Positions 24,304 through 33,326 of a DNA stretch of 64,000 bases are shown in pieces; position 1 is the first letter of the stretch; every line of letters begins with the position of its first letter. Source of the stretch: CAVUAT01 sp963739545 (GTDB lineage: Bacteria > Actinomycetota > Thermoleophilia > Solirubrobacterales > 70-9); contig CAVUAT010000014.1 of the NCBI GenBank assembly GCA_963739545.1, forward strand, positions 1-64,000, read 5' to 3'. Under the pieces are notes generated by a model. That model saw nothing but the letters and a program-made list of their open reading frames with translations. It had not been told where the DNA came from and ran no database searches. Made by a program: the position numbers and the translations under genes.

Positions 24304-25742
24304 TGGCAGATCCACGCGGCTTCCTGAAGGCCCGCCGGGTCGCGTCGCCGGAGCGTGACCCCGCCGAGCGCGTCAAGGATTACGACGAGATCTACCAGAC
24401 GCTCCCTGTGGTCGCGCTCAAGGAGCAGGCCGCCCGCTGCATGGACTGCGGCGTTCCCTTCTGCAACAACGGCTGCCCGCTCGGCAACCTGATCCCGGAC
24501 TGGAACGACCTCGTTCGCACCGGCCAGTGGAAGGCCGCGATCGACCAGCTGCACGCGACCAACAACTTCCCCGAGTTCACGGGCCTGATCTGCCCCGCGC
24601 CGTGCGAGTCGGCCTGCGTGCTCGACATCAACGACGACCCGGTGATGATCAAGCAGATCGAGTGGGCGATCATCGAGCGCGCCTGGAAGGAGGGCTGGGT
24701 GGTCCCGAACCCGCCCGAGCAGCGCACCGGCATGACCGTCGGAGTCGTCGGCTCCGGCCCCGCAGGCATGGCCGTCGCCGCCGAGCTGAACCAGGTGGGC
24801 CACGAGGTCACCGTCTACGAGCGCGACGAGACCCCCGGCGGGCTGATGCGCTTCGGCGTCCCCGACGCGAAGCTCGAGAAGTGGATGATCGACAGGCGCA
24901 TCGAGCTGCTGGCGGAGGAGGGAATCACATTCGAGTTCGATGCCGAGGTCGGCGGTGAGGCCGGCGCGATCAGCGCAGACGAGCTTCGCGATCGCCACGA
25001 CGCGGTCGTGATGGCGATCGGCTCCCGCGTCGAGCGAGACATCGAGATCCCCGGCCGCGAACTCGACGGCGTCCACTTCGCGATGGAATACCTCTACCAG
25101 CGCAACCGCTTCGTCGCCCGCGAGCACGGCAATCCCTCGCGGGAGCCGGAGCGCGTCGTCAGCGCCGCGGGCAAGGACGTGGTCGTGATCGGCGGTGGCG
25201 ACACGGGCATGGACTGCGTCTCGAATGCCCTGCGCGAGGGAGCGAACGAGGCGCTACTGCTCGACGTCTACCCCGACGTGCCGCAAGACGGCCGCTACCC
25301 GAACACCCCGTGGCCGATCCAGCCGCGCCGCCTGCTCACTACCTACGCCCTCGACGAGGGGGGCGAGCGGCGCTTCGCCCGCCAGGTCACCCACCTGGAG
25401 GGCAATGGGTCGGTGCAGACCGTCCACGCGCGCCAGGTGACCGGTGACTCGTCACGAACGCTCGAGCCCGTTCCCGGCAGCGAGTACACCCTCCCCGCCG
25501 AGCTGGTCCTGATCGCGATCGGCTTCACCTGCCCCGAGTCCGACGGCCTGGTGTCGGACCTCGGCATCGACCTCGACGACCGGGGCAACCTCGACGCAAA
25601 GCGCTTCGAGACATCGGTCGACGGCGTATTCGCGGCCGGCGACGCGCGCATCGGCGCCTCGCTGATCGTCACCGCAATCGCTGAGGGCCGCCACTGCGCC
25701 CGGGCGGTCGAGGCCTGGCTCCGCGAGAGGGCCGTCGCCTAA
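24303..25742 (+). CDS. gltD: Glutamate synthase small subunit (NAD(P)H-dependent)
   Basis: A 479-aa flavoprotein that feeds electrons from NAD(P)H to GltB. The N-terminal cysteine motifs for 4Fe-4S clusters are complete (CMDCGVPFCNNGCPLGN and CPAPCESACVL). FAD binding: GSGPAGMAVAAELNQVGHEV. NADPH binding: VIGGGDTGMDCVSNALREG. The C-terminal FAVGD-type motif reads VFAAGDARIGASLIV. It is translationally coupled to gltB. Confidence 0.96.
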   Translation: MADPRGFLKARRVASPERDPAERVKDYDEIYQTLPVVALKEQAARCMDCGVPFCNNGCPLGNLIPDWNDLVRTGQWKAAIDQLHATNNFPEFTGLICPAPCESACVLDINDDPVMIKQIEWAIIERAWKEGWVVPNPPEQRTGMTVGVVGSGPAGMAVAAELNQVGHEVTVYERDETPGGLMRFGVPDAKLEKWMIDRRIELLAEEGITFEFDAEVGGEAGAISADELRDRHDAVVMAIGSRVERDIEIPGRELDGVHFAMEYLYQRNRFVAREHGNPSREPERVVSAAGKDVVVIGGGDTGMDCVSNALREGANEALLLDVYPDVPQDGRYPNTPWPIQPRRLLTTYALDEGGERRFARQVTHLEGNGSVQTVHARQVTGDSSRTLEPVPGSEYTLPAELVLIAIGFTCPESDGLVSDLGIDLDDRGNLDAKRFETSVDGVFAAGDARIGASLIVTAIAEGRHCARAVEAWLRERAVA

Positions 25743-25753
25743 GGATCGTCCCG

Positions 25754-26392
25754 ATGCGCACGAATCCCTACTACAAGCTCGAAGACGCGGCCGAGATCCG
25801 TCGCGTGATCGATGAGAACCCGTGGGCCACCCTCGTGTCGGACACCTCCACCGGGTTGGTGGCGTCCCACTACCCCGTGCTGATCGACACCGACCGGGAG
25901 GAGCTCTGCCTGCTGACCCATCTCGGTCGACCCGACGAGCGCGTCCACGAGCTCGGCCAGCACGAGCTGCTCGTGATCGTTCAAGGTCCTCACGGCTACA
26001 TCTCGTCGAGCTGGTACGGCGACCACGTGGAGGTACCGACGTGGAACTTCATCGTCGCCCACCTCTCCGGGATGCCCGAGATCCTCAGCGCCGAGGAGAA
26101 CCTGGCGGTCCTTCACCGCCTCGTCGCACACTTCGAGTCCCGGGTGAAGGACCCGCGCCTGTTGGATGGGAGCCCCGCGGATGCCGCGAACGCGCAGCGC
26201 GACAGCCGGGGAACCATCGGGCTGCGGCTCACCCCGACGAAGGTCGTCGCTAAGCGCAAGATGAGCCAGAACAAGCCGCCCGAGATCATCGACACGGTCC
26301 TCAGCGAGCTCGAGGGAGAGGGCCCCTACTCGAGCGGCGCCCTGGCCCGCGAGATGCGCCTGGCAGCTGACGATCGGAGGCGGCCGTACTAG
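25754..26392 (+). CDS. PaiB-family FMN-binding protein
   Basis: A 212-aa split-barrel flavin-binding protein from ATG 25754. The N-terminal MRTNPYYKLEDAAEIRRVI, the central YISSSWYGDHVEVPTWNF and the C-terminal GLRLTPTKVVAKRKMSQN match PaiB, named as a negative regulator of sporulation and protease genes in Bacillus but possibly an FMN-dependent enzyme. It follows gltD by 11 bp and may share its transcript. Its stop lies in the CTAG (26389-26392) shared with the MFS gene. Confidence 0.85.
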   Translation: MRTNPYYKLEDAAEIRRVIDENPWATLVSDTSTGLVASHYPVLIDTDREELCLLTHLGRPDERVHELGQHELLVIVQGPHGYISSSWYGDHVEVPTWNFIVAHLSGMPEILSAEENLAVLHRLVAHFESRVKDPRLLDGSPADAANAQRDSRGTIGLRLTPTKVVAKRKMSQNKPPEIIDTVLSELEGEGPYSSGALAREMRLAADDRRRPY

Positions 26393-27888
26393 GCCGCCTC
26401 CGAGTACGCCGGCTCCGCGTCGGGGAGAGATTCGACGCGGGCTTCCTCGGCGACGGGTGCCGGCCGCAGGACCGCGATCGCGACCGCAAGGGCCACGGCC
26501 AACATGCCCGCACCGATGAGGAATGCCGCCGAGTAGCCGCTCGTTAGAGCGGAGGCGGCCGATTCCCCGTCGGCGAGGAGGTTGTCGGTCCGGGTCGTCG
26601 ACAGGGTCGCCAGCACGGCGAGCCCGAGGGCGCCGCCCACCTGCAGGCTGGTGTTGACCAGGCCCGATGCGAGGCCTGAGTCGCTCTCGGTGGCGCTCGA
26701 CATCGCCAGGGTCATCAGCGAGGGGAATGAGAGCCCGGCGCCGACACCGAGAAGGATCATCGAGGGCAGCAGGTCAACCGCGTAGTTCGCGTCGACCGGC
26801 GTGCGCGAGAACCAGAGCAGCGCCGGGATGATCAGGGCCAGGCCCGGGATCAGCGTCGTGCGAGCACCGAACCGCGTGATCAGCCGCGCCGAGAACCCGA
26901 GCGACATGATCCCGATCAGGGCCGCCACCGGCAGGAACGCCAAGCCGATCTCGATCGGGCCGTAGCCCAGCACCCGCTCCATGTAGAGGCTCCCGAGGAA
27001 GAACATCCCGAACAGGCCGGCGACCATCAGCGCCTGGATCACGTTGGCGCCCGTGACGTTGCGGTTCCGGAAGATCCGCAGCGGGATCAGCGGGCTGGCC
27101 GCGCGCGCTTGCCGGACGAAGAAGGCCGTGAGCAGGCCGATAGAGATCGCACCCAGGCCGAGCGTCTGGAGCGAGCCCCAGCCGGCCTCCGCCGCCTCGA
27201 CGATCGTGTACACGCCCAGCATCAGAGAGCTCGTGACGAGCACGGCTCCGGCGATGTCAGCACCCTCGCCGAACCCGATCCCGCGGTCGCGGTCGATCAG
27301 CCTCAGCGCGAAGACGGCGGTCGCAACCCCGATAGGGATGTTGACGAAGAAGATCCAATGCCAGTTGATCGCCTCGGTCAGCCCGCCGCCCAGCAGAAGG
27401 CCGACGGACGCGCCAGCCGATGCGACGAAGCTGTAGACGCCGATCGCCTTCGCCTGCTCCCCCGGCTTGGGGAACATGGTCACGATCATCCCGAGGATCA
27501 CCGCGGAGCTCAGGGCGCCGCCGGCGCCTTGCAGGAAGCGGGCCCCGATCAGCATCTCCTGGCTCTGGGCGAGCCCGCACAGAAGCGAGGCGAACGTGAA
27601 CACGGCGAGTCCAGTCAGGAAGACCCCTCTGCGGCTGATGAGGTCGCCGAATCGGCCGGCGAGCAGCAGCAAGCCCCCAAACGGGATCAGATAGGCGTTC
27701 ACGACCCAGGCGAGATTCGACTGCGAGAAGCCGAGGTCGTCCTGGATCGAGGGGAGCGCGACGTTCACGATCGTCTGGTCGAGGACGATCATCAGCATCC
27801 CGACGCATAGGACCACCAGCGCCGTCCAGCGCTTTCGCTCGTCCATCGGCTCTGCGGGTGCTCTCAGTCGTTCGGCGATCTCGGTCAC
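26389..27888 (-). CDS. MFS transporter, DHA2 (EmrB/QacA) family
   Basis: A 499-aa drug/proton antiporter with about 14 membrane helices. Motif A reads GRFGDLISRR, motif D1 LDQTIVNVALPSI, and motif C lies in GASVGLLLGGGL followed by WHWIFFVNIPIG. It should export lipophilic or cationic toxic compounds. The start is ATG 27888. A palindromic operator-like site lies about 50 bp upstream, and a MarR regulator is encoded just beyond, on the same strand, which points to ligand-induced derepression. Confidence 0.93.
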   Translation of the reverse strand: MTEIAERLRAPAEPMDERKRWTALVVLCVGMLMIVLDQTIVNVALPSIQDDLGFSQSNLAWVVNAYLIPFGGLLLLAGRFGDLISRRGVFLTGLAVFTFASLLCGLAQSQEMLIGARFLQGAGGALSSAVILGMIVTMFPKPGEQAKAIGVYSFVASAGASVGLLLGGGLTEAINWHWIFFVNIPIGVATAVFALRLIDRDRGIGFGEGADIAGAVLVTSSLMLGVYTIVEAAEAGWGSLQTLGLGAISIGLLTAFFVRQARAASPLIPLRIFRNRNVTGANVIQALMVAGLFGMFFLGSLYMERVLGYGPIEIGLAFLPVAALIGIMSLGFSARLITRFGARTTLIPGLALIIPALLWFSRTPVDANYAVDLLPSMILLGVGAGLSFPSLMTLAMSSATESDSGLASGLVNTSLQVGGALGLAVLATLSTTRTDNLLADGESAASALTSGYSAAFLIGAGMLAVALAVAIAVLRPAPVAEEARVESLPDAEPAYSEAA

Positions 27889-27937
27889 GGCGCTCCTCCG
27901 ATCTGCTGTTCACGTGTGCGAGACGGAACCGTAGCAA

Positions 27938-27957
27938 ATAGTTTTGTACGGGACTAT
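27938..27957 (-). promoter_or_regulatory. Putative MarR operator at the MFS promoter
   Basis: A 20-bp inverted repeat, ATAGT-N10-ACTAT, 50-70 bp upstream of the MFS start. The sequence TACGGGACTATC within it (27947-27958) is closely matched by TACCGAACTATG at 28621-28632, upstream of the marR gene, so one regulator probably binds both. Confidence 0.55.
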
Positions 27958-27994
27958 CTTGTAGTGACCTAACCGTGACCACACAACGAGCAAC

Positions 27995-28010
27995 TCCGCT
28001 TCGAAGCGGA
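27995..28010 (-). terminator. Hairpin terminator after the MarR gene
   Basis: A perfect 16-bp palindrome with stems TCCGCT/AGCGGA and a TCGA loop, 35 bp past the marR stop and before the MFS operator. No T run follows on either strand, so termination may be weak or Rho-assisted. Confidence 0.45.
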
Positions 28011-28044
28011 CTGGGGATCGCAGAGCGAGGCGGAAAGAGCCGGG

Positions 28045-28578
28045 TCAGCGCGGCTCGCGCCGGCGGACGCCGGGGCAATCCGGCGCATCGGAGAGGCGCT
28101 CGCGGACGAGGGTGGCCAGCCCTTCGAGGAACGAGCCGCGTTGGTCGCGGGGAAGTGCGGCGAGCACCTCGCCCTGCATCTCGTCCATCACCCGGCGACA
28201 TTCGCGCACGAGCCGGTCCCCGTCCTTCGTGACGGTGATGACGCGGGCGCGGCGATCGGTCTCGGAGGGGACGCGGTCGGCGAACCCGGCCTTCTCGAGC
28301 TCGTCGACCGTCACGACCATGGTCGTCTTGTCGAGGCCCACGAGCTCGGCGAGCTCGCTCTGGGTGCGGTCGCCGGTCTGCGCCGCGACGAGGACGTGGT
28401 AGCCGCGAGGGGTGATCCCCAGCGGCTGCAACGCCCGGTGCATCTCGCTGAGCATCGCGAAGTGCGCCTGCGAGAGGAGCCAGGCGAGGCTGCCTGCCAG
28501 GCACTCCGGACAGTCGGAGAGCCGGTCGAGCTTGTCCTCGGTCAGCGTCTTGGCGGGTGTCTTCGTAGCTGTTGCCAC
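28045..28578 (-). CDS. MarR-family transcriptional regulator
   Basis: A 177-aa dimeric winged-helix repressor from GTG 28578. The DNA-binding part reads TQSELAELVGLDKTTMVVTV, with the wing SETDRRARVITVTKDG. An unusual CPEC pair at about residues 23-26 and a single Cys near the C-terminus could allow thiol-based sensing, though this is inference. It probably represses the neighbouring MFS pump and itself, because matching operator-like sequences occur at both promoters. Confidence 0.9.
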   Translation of the reverse strand: MATATKTPAKTLTEDKLDRLSDCPECLAGSLAWLLSQAHFAMLSEMHRALQPLGITPRGYHVLVAAQTGDRTQSELAELVGLDKTTMVVTVDELEKAGFADRVPSETDRRARVITVTKDGDRLVRECRRVMDEMQGEVLAALPRDQRGSFLEGLATLVRERLSDAPDCPGVRRREPR

Positions 28579-28595
28579 AACAACATCATAACCGT

Positions 28596-28632
28596 ATAGG
28601 TCCGTGAACAAACGATCTGCTACCGAACTATG
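28596..28632 (-). promoter_or_regulatory. Putative MarR autoregulatory operator
   Basis: Two half-sites upstream of marR: ATAGGTCCGT at 28596-28605 and TACCGAACTATG at 28621-28632. The second matches 9 of 12 bases of the site within the MFS operator, and the first resembles the reverse complement ATAGTCCCGT. The region separates marR from the divergent WS/DGAT gene. Confidence 0.45.
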
Positions 28633-28686
28633 TGTCCGGAGGGCCCAGGAGTGGCCGGATGACACCCCCGGCGTTAGGCTCCGCGC

Positions 28687-30117
28687 GTGGACCGGTTGAG
28701 CTCCATCGACGCCTCCTTCCTGGCGCAGGAGAAGGACGGCTCGCACATGCACATCGGGGCGGTCATGCTCTTCGAGGGGCCGGCGCCCGCGCATCGCGAG
28801 TTCACCGAGCACATCGATCAGCGGCTGCACCTCGTCCCGCGCTATCGGCAGAAGCTCTCGTTCCCGCGGATGCAGATGGGCAGGCCGCTCTGGGTCGACG
28901 ACCCGAGCTTCAACATCGACTATCACGTGCGCTACACGGCGCTGCCGAAGCCCGGCGGCATCGAGCAGCTGCGGATGCTGACCGGCCGCGTCTTCTCCCA
29001 GCGCCTCGACCGGACCAAGCCGCTCTGGGAGATCTGGCTGATCGAGGGCCTCGAGGACGACCGCTTCGCGCTGATCAACAAGACCCACCACGCGCTCGTC
29101 GACGGCGTCTCGGGCGTCGACATCACGACCGTGCTCTTCGACCTCGACCGCGCCCCGGCCGACGTGCCGCAGCCCGAGCGCCAGTGGACGCCCGGGCCGG
29201 AGCCCTCGGACGCTGAGGTCGTCGCGCGCGGCGTCAAGGACATGGTCAAGGCGCCGCTGGGCGTCGCCACGCGCGCCCTCAAGGCGGCAACCGCCCCGGT
29301 CGAGACGGCGGGCACCCTCCGCCGCACGGCGGAGGGTGCGGGGGATGTCCTCTGGGGCACCGTTTCAAGCGCACCCTCCTGCCCACTCAACACCGAGATC
29401 GGGACCCACCGGCGGGTCACTTGGGTGGATGCCGACCTGGGCCAGCTCAAGGAGATCAAGAACGCGCTCGGCGGGACCGTCAACGACGTCTTCCTTACCG
29501 TCGTCAGCGGCGCGCTCGCCTCGTGGCTGAAGGCGCGCGGGGTGCGCACCGAGGGCCTCGAGCTGCGCGGCGCGGTTCCCGTCTCGGTTCGGGCGGCCGA
29601 GGATCACGGCCAGGCCGGGAACAAGATCACGATCATGATCGGCCGCCTGCCGGTCTACGCGAACGACCCGGTCGAGCGGCTCCACATCGTCAGCGAGCAG
29701 ATGCAGAACCTGAAGGAGTCCAAGCAGGCGCTCGGGGCCGAGGCGATCGCGCGCTTCGAGGACTTCGCGCCGCCGAACGTGTTCGCGCGCTCGTCGCGCC
29801 TGCACTTCTCGACGCGCCTCTACAACCTGCTCGTCACGAACGTCCCGGGCCCGCAGTTCCCCCTGTTCCTGCTCGGCAGGGAGCTCAAGGAGATGATCCC
29901 GATCGCCTTCCTCGCTCCGAACCAGGCGCTGGCGGTCGCAATCTTCTCCTACAAGGGCCAGGTCAAGGTCGGCCTGATCGGCGACTACGACGCGATGCCC
30001 GACCTCGACTCGCTCGCCGAGCGGGTGGAAGCCTCGATCGCGGAGCTGCTCGCGGCCGCTCGCGACCCGGCCGTCGCGGAAGACCGCAGCGCCGCCGGCA
30101 AACCGACCTCGGCCTAG
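28687..30117 (+). CDS. Wax ester synthase / acyl-CoA:diacylglycerol acyltransferase (WS/DGAT)
   Basis: A 476-aa enzyme from GTG 28687 that joins acyl-CoA to diacylglycerol or long-chain alcohols for storage lipid. The catalytic HHxxxDG motif is visible as HHALVDGVSG, with the N-terminal LSSIDASFLAQEKDG and the C-terminal NVPGPQFPLFLLG, both typical of the family. Such genes are frequent in actinobacteria that store triacylglycerol. Confidence 0.92.
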   Translation: MDRLSSIDASFLAQEKDGSHMHIGAVMLFEGPAPAHREFTEHIDQRLHLVPRYRQKLSFPRMQMGRPLWVDDPSFNIDYHVRYTALPKPGGIEQLRMLTGRVFSQRLDRTKPLWEIWLIEGLEDDRFALINKTHHALVDGVSGVDITTVLFDLDRAPADVPQPERQWTPGPEPSDAEVVARGVKDMVKAPLGVATRALKAATAPVETAGTLRRTAEGAGDVLWGTVSSAPSCPLNTEIGTHRRVTWVDADLGQLKEIKNALGGTVNDVFLTVVSGALASWLKARGVRTEGLELRGAVPVSVRAAEDHGQAGNKITIMIGRLPVYANDPVERLHIVSEQMQNLKESKQALGAEAIARFEDFAPPNVFARSSRLHFSTRLYNLLVTNVPGPQFPLFLLGRELKEMIPIAFLAPNQALAVAIFSYKGQVKVGLIGDYDAMPDLDSLAERVEASIAELLAAARDPAVAEDRSAAGKPTSA

Positions 30118-30161
30118 ATGACGTGGGCGGGGGATCGACCAGCCCGCCGAGGGATTCTCGC

Positions 30162-31218
30162 TTGCGCACCTTCGCAGGGCTGGCGCCGCGCGTGGACCCT
30201 ACGCCGGGATGTACATGGACGAGCCCCGCCGCATCGGCGGGGTGATGTCGCTGATCGTGGTGGCGATCGCCGGGGTGTGCGCGATCGCCTCGCCGCCGAC
30301 GAGGCGATCGGCGACGCGCGGCTGGGTCATCTGGAGGCGTTGAGCCTCGTGGCCGGGGTCGCCAGCTCGCTCTGGCTCCTGCGCCCGGATCGACGGCGGG
30401 CTTCAACGCCGCTGCTCGGCTCAGACCTGCCTCGGCATCGTCTACATCGCGCTGCTCGCCTGGCTCGCCGGCGGGCTCGGCACCCCCTACCAGCAGCTCT
30501 ATCTCGCGCCGGGGATCCTGCCGCCGAGCATCCACCCTCCGCGCCGTGCCTTCGGGATCCTGGGCCTGACCACGATCGCGATCTTCGCTGCCGCTCGCCT
30601 ACGACGGCTGGGACGGCGACGACGCGACGTCGATCGCGGTCGAGACCTTCTTCATCTGGCTGCTCGCCCTGATCACGATGGCGGTCACCAACTCCGTGCG
30701 CGAGCAGCGCCTCGGCCTGATCGGCGAGGGCGAGGCCGCCAAGCGGCTGGCGCGAGAGGACGCTCTCACGGGGCTCGGCAACCGCCTCGCCTTCGACGAG
30801 GCGCTCGAGCGCGAGGTCGCCCGCAGCGACCGCTCGGGCGCGCCGCTCAGCCTGCTGATCCTCGACCTCGATGGCTTCAAGCAGATCAACGACACCCACG
30901 GCCATCCCGTTGGGGACCAGACCCTGCGCGGCGTCGCATCTGGGATGCGTAGCGCCGTGCGCGCGCCCGACGCCTGCTTTCGCTGGGGCGGTGACGAGTT
31001 CGCCCTGCTGCTTCCCGATACGACGCGCGAGCAGGCGGCGGCCGCCGGGGAGCGCCTGCGCGAGCCCGTCAGCGAGAACGCCCCTCTGCCCGGAGGGGGC
31101 TCGGCCACCTTCAGCTTCGGGGTCGCCAGATGCGCAAGGGCGAGAGCGCGGCCGAGCTGTCTCGGCCGCGACCGGAGCTCTACGACGCCAAGCACCGCAG
31201 CGATACCCGCTCAAATAG
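30162..31218 (+). pseudogene. Frameshifted membrane GGDEF protein (diguanylate cyclase)
   Basis: Joined across frames, the product has an N-terminal multi-helix membrane region (GGVMSLIVVAIAGVCAIA, LSLVAGVASSLWLL, CLGIVYIALLAWLAGGLG), then a GGDEF domain with REDALTGLGNRLAFDEAL, LDLDGFKQINDTHGH and the active-site RWGGDEF. A frame change occurs after the first 15 codons, several more fall in the membrane part, and at least three fall within the last 100 bp, where the expected ends (GESAAEL, LYDAKHR, RYPLK) lie in different frames. The longest intact piece is 30678-31128. It would make cyclic di-GMP if intact. Indels without motif damage suggest sequence errors as much as decay. Confidence 0.75.
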
Positions 31219-31228
31219 GGTTCGCGGC

Positions 31229-32293
31229 GTGGAGTTCTTGGTGAACCGCGCGGACATGCGCGAGACCCGCTTCGACGCGGACGGCTCGGCGCCCGAGATC
31301 GACGACGGTGAGGCGCTGCTCGCAGTCGACAGCTTCGGCCTCACGACCAACAACATCACCTACGTGGTCCTCGGCGAGGCGATGAATTACTGGGACTTCT
31401 TCCCCGCGCCCGACGGCTGGGGACGGATGCCGGTCTGGGGCTACGCGACGGTCACGGCCTCGAAGGCGGAGGGCGTGGAGGAGGGCATGCGCGTCTACGG
31501 CTACCTGCCGTCGTCCTCGCACCTCGTCGTCCAGCCGAAGCGGGTCGACGAGCACGGCTTCACCGACGGCGCCCCCCACCGCGCCGAGCTCCCCTCCGCC
31601 TACCACGGCTACCGCGCGACCGCCGCCGACCCGATCTACAACGCCGATCGCGAGAACGAGCAGATCATCTTCTGGCCGCTCTTCTACACGTCATTCCTGA
31701 TCGACGACTTCCTCGACGACGAGGACTTCTTCGGCGCCGAGACCATCGTCTGCTCCAGCGCCTCGAGCAAGACCGCGATCATCGCCGCCTATCTACTTGC
31801 CCAGCGCGAGGGCATCGAGGTGATCGGGCTGACCTCGCCCGGCAACAAGGAGTTCGTCGACGAGCTCGGCATCTACCACTCCGTCATCGGCTACGACGAG
31901 ATCCAGGAGTTACCGGGGGAGGTGGCGGTCTACGTCGACTTCTCGGGGGACGGCGACATTCGCAAGTCGGTGCACGAGCACTACGGCGACCGGCTCGTGC
32001 ATGATGCGGCGGTAGGCGTCACCCACCACGACCAGCTCGCCTCGAACGCCGATCAGATGCCGGGGGTCAAGCCAACCTTCTTCTTCGCCCCGAACCGGAT
32101 CCGCAAGCGCGGCTCCGACTGGGGCACCCCGGAGCTCGAGCGCAAGGTCGCTGAAGCCTGGCACCCGTTCGCGGAGTGGTCGCAGGGATGGCTTCGCGTC
32201 GAGCCGATCGGCGCGGGCGACATCGAGAAGACCTACACCGACCTCGTTGACGGCAAGATCGACCCGCGCGAGGGCCACGTCGTCTCGCTCTGA
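31229..32293 (+). CDS. DUF2855 family protein (MDR-related)
   Basis: A 354-aa protein from GTG 31229. The sequence fits the DUF2855 family, which is distantly related to medium-chain dehydrogenases: FLVNRADMRETRF, LTTNNITYVVLGEAMNYWDF, GWGRMPVWGYATV and the late ADQMPGVKPTFFFAPNRIRK. The nucleotide-binding half is recognisable as VCSSASSKTAIIAAYLLAQR. Substrate and cofactor are unknown. It is intact although it lies between two damaged genes. Confidence 0.85.
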   Translation: MEFLVNRADMRETRFDADGSAPEIDDGEALLAVDSFGLTTNNITYVVLGEAMNYWDFFPAPDGWGRMPVWGYATVTASKAEGVEEGMRVYGYLPSSSHLVVQPKRVDEHGFTDGAPHRAELPSAYHGYRATAADPIYNADRENEQIIFWPLFYTSFLIDDFLDDEDFFGAETIVCSSASSKTAIIAAYLLAQREGIEVIGLTSPGNKEFVDELGIYHSVIGYDEIQELPGEVAVYVDFSGDGDIRKSVHEHYGDRLVHDAAVGVTHHDQLASNADQMPGVKPTFFFAPNRIRKRGSDWGTPELERKVAEAWHPFAEWSQGWLRVEPIGAGDIEKTYTDLVDGKIDPREGHVVSL

Positions 32294-33326
32294 CGACGCA
32301 GCCGCTTCGCCGTCGTCGACGAGCACGGCGACTCGAGCGATCGAGGCTGTAGACAGCTACCAACGCCGCCACGACTGGCTGGGCTTTCCTCTCGCAGTCA
32401 TATACAAGTTCGGCGACGACCAGGGGCCCTACCTGACCGCATTGATCACCTACTACGGGTTCCTGTCGCTGTTCCCGTTCATGCTCTTGCTCGTGACGAT
32501 TCTCGGCTTCGTACTCGAAGGCGATCCCGAGTTGCAGGAGAGGCTGGTCGACTCGACCATCTCCGAACTGCCGATCCTCGGCGCGCAACTTCGCAACAGC
32601 GTTGAGTCGCTGAAGGGGAGCGGCGTGGGTCTCGCCGTCGGGTTGCTGGGGACCCTCTACGGCACGCTGGGGTTAGCGGGAGCGACGCAGAACGCGTTCA
32701 ATCGCGCGTGGGCCGTGCCGCGAAACAAGCGTCCCAACCCATTCGCCTTGCGTGCCCGCAGCTTGATGCTCCTGGCGGTCCTCGGGATCGGAGTAGTCGT
32801 GACCACGGCGCTCTCCGGGCTCACCACGAGCGCGGGTTCCTTCGGCGAGACCATCAGCACCTGGGTCGGCATCGGCGCCGTCCTGCTCGCCGCCCTGGCC
32901 AACATCGCCCTCTTCATGCTCGCTTTCCGCCTCCTCACCGCTTCGGACGTCGCCACCCGCGAGCTCCGGATCGGGGCGGTCGTGGCGGGAATCGGCTGGC
33001 AGCTGGTGCAGGTGCTGGGCACCTACTTCGTCTCTCACTACCTGAAGGGAGCCCCCGAGGCCTACGGGGTATTCGGCCTGGTGCTTGGCCTGATCGCCTG
33101 GATCTATCTGCTGGCCCTCGTCGTCGTCCTCGCGGCCGAGACGAACGTCGTCCACCAGCGCAGGCTCTGGCCCCGCGCGCTGCTGACGCCGTTCACCGAC
33201 AGCGTCGAGCTGACCTCGGCCGACAAGCGCGCGTACACCGCCTACGCCGAGAGCGAGCGGCACAAAGGGTTCGAGGTCGTCGACGTCGGCTTCGACCGGC
33301 GCGAGGAGGACGAGACCGAGCGCTAG
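32247..33326 (+). CDS. YihY/BrkB (UPF0761) family membrane protein
   Basis: A 359-aa protein with about six membrane helices. The N-terminal FGDDQGPYLTALITYYGFLS and LGTLYGTLGLAGATQNAFNR are characteristic of the family, long mis-named ribonuclease BN and still without a known function. No ATG or GTG lies in frame ahead of the conserved part, so the TTG at 32247, inside the end of the upstream gene, is taken as the start; this is uncertain. The stop is in the CTAG shared with the convergent ligase gene. Confidence 0.85.
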   Translation: MTARSTRARATSSRSDDAAASPSSTSTATRAIEAVDSYQRRHDWLGFPLAVIYKFGDDQGPYLTALITYYGFLSLFPFMLLLVTILGFVLEGDPELQERLVDSTISELPILGAQLRNSVESLKGSGVGLAVGLLGTLYGTLGLAGATQNAFNRAWAVPRNKRPNPFALRARSLMLLAVLGIGVVVTTALSGLTTSAGSFGETISTWVGIGAVLLAALANIALFMLAFRLLTASDVATRELRIGAVVAGIGWQLVQVLGTYFVSHYLKGAPEAYGVFGLVLGLIAWIYLLALVVVLAAETNVVHQRRLWPRALLTPFTDSVELTSADKRAYTAYAESERHKGFEVVDVGFDRREEDETER

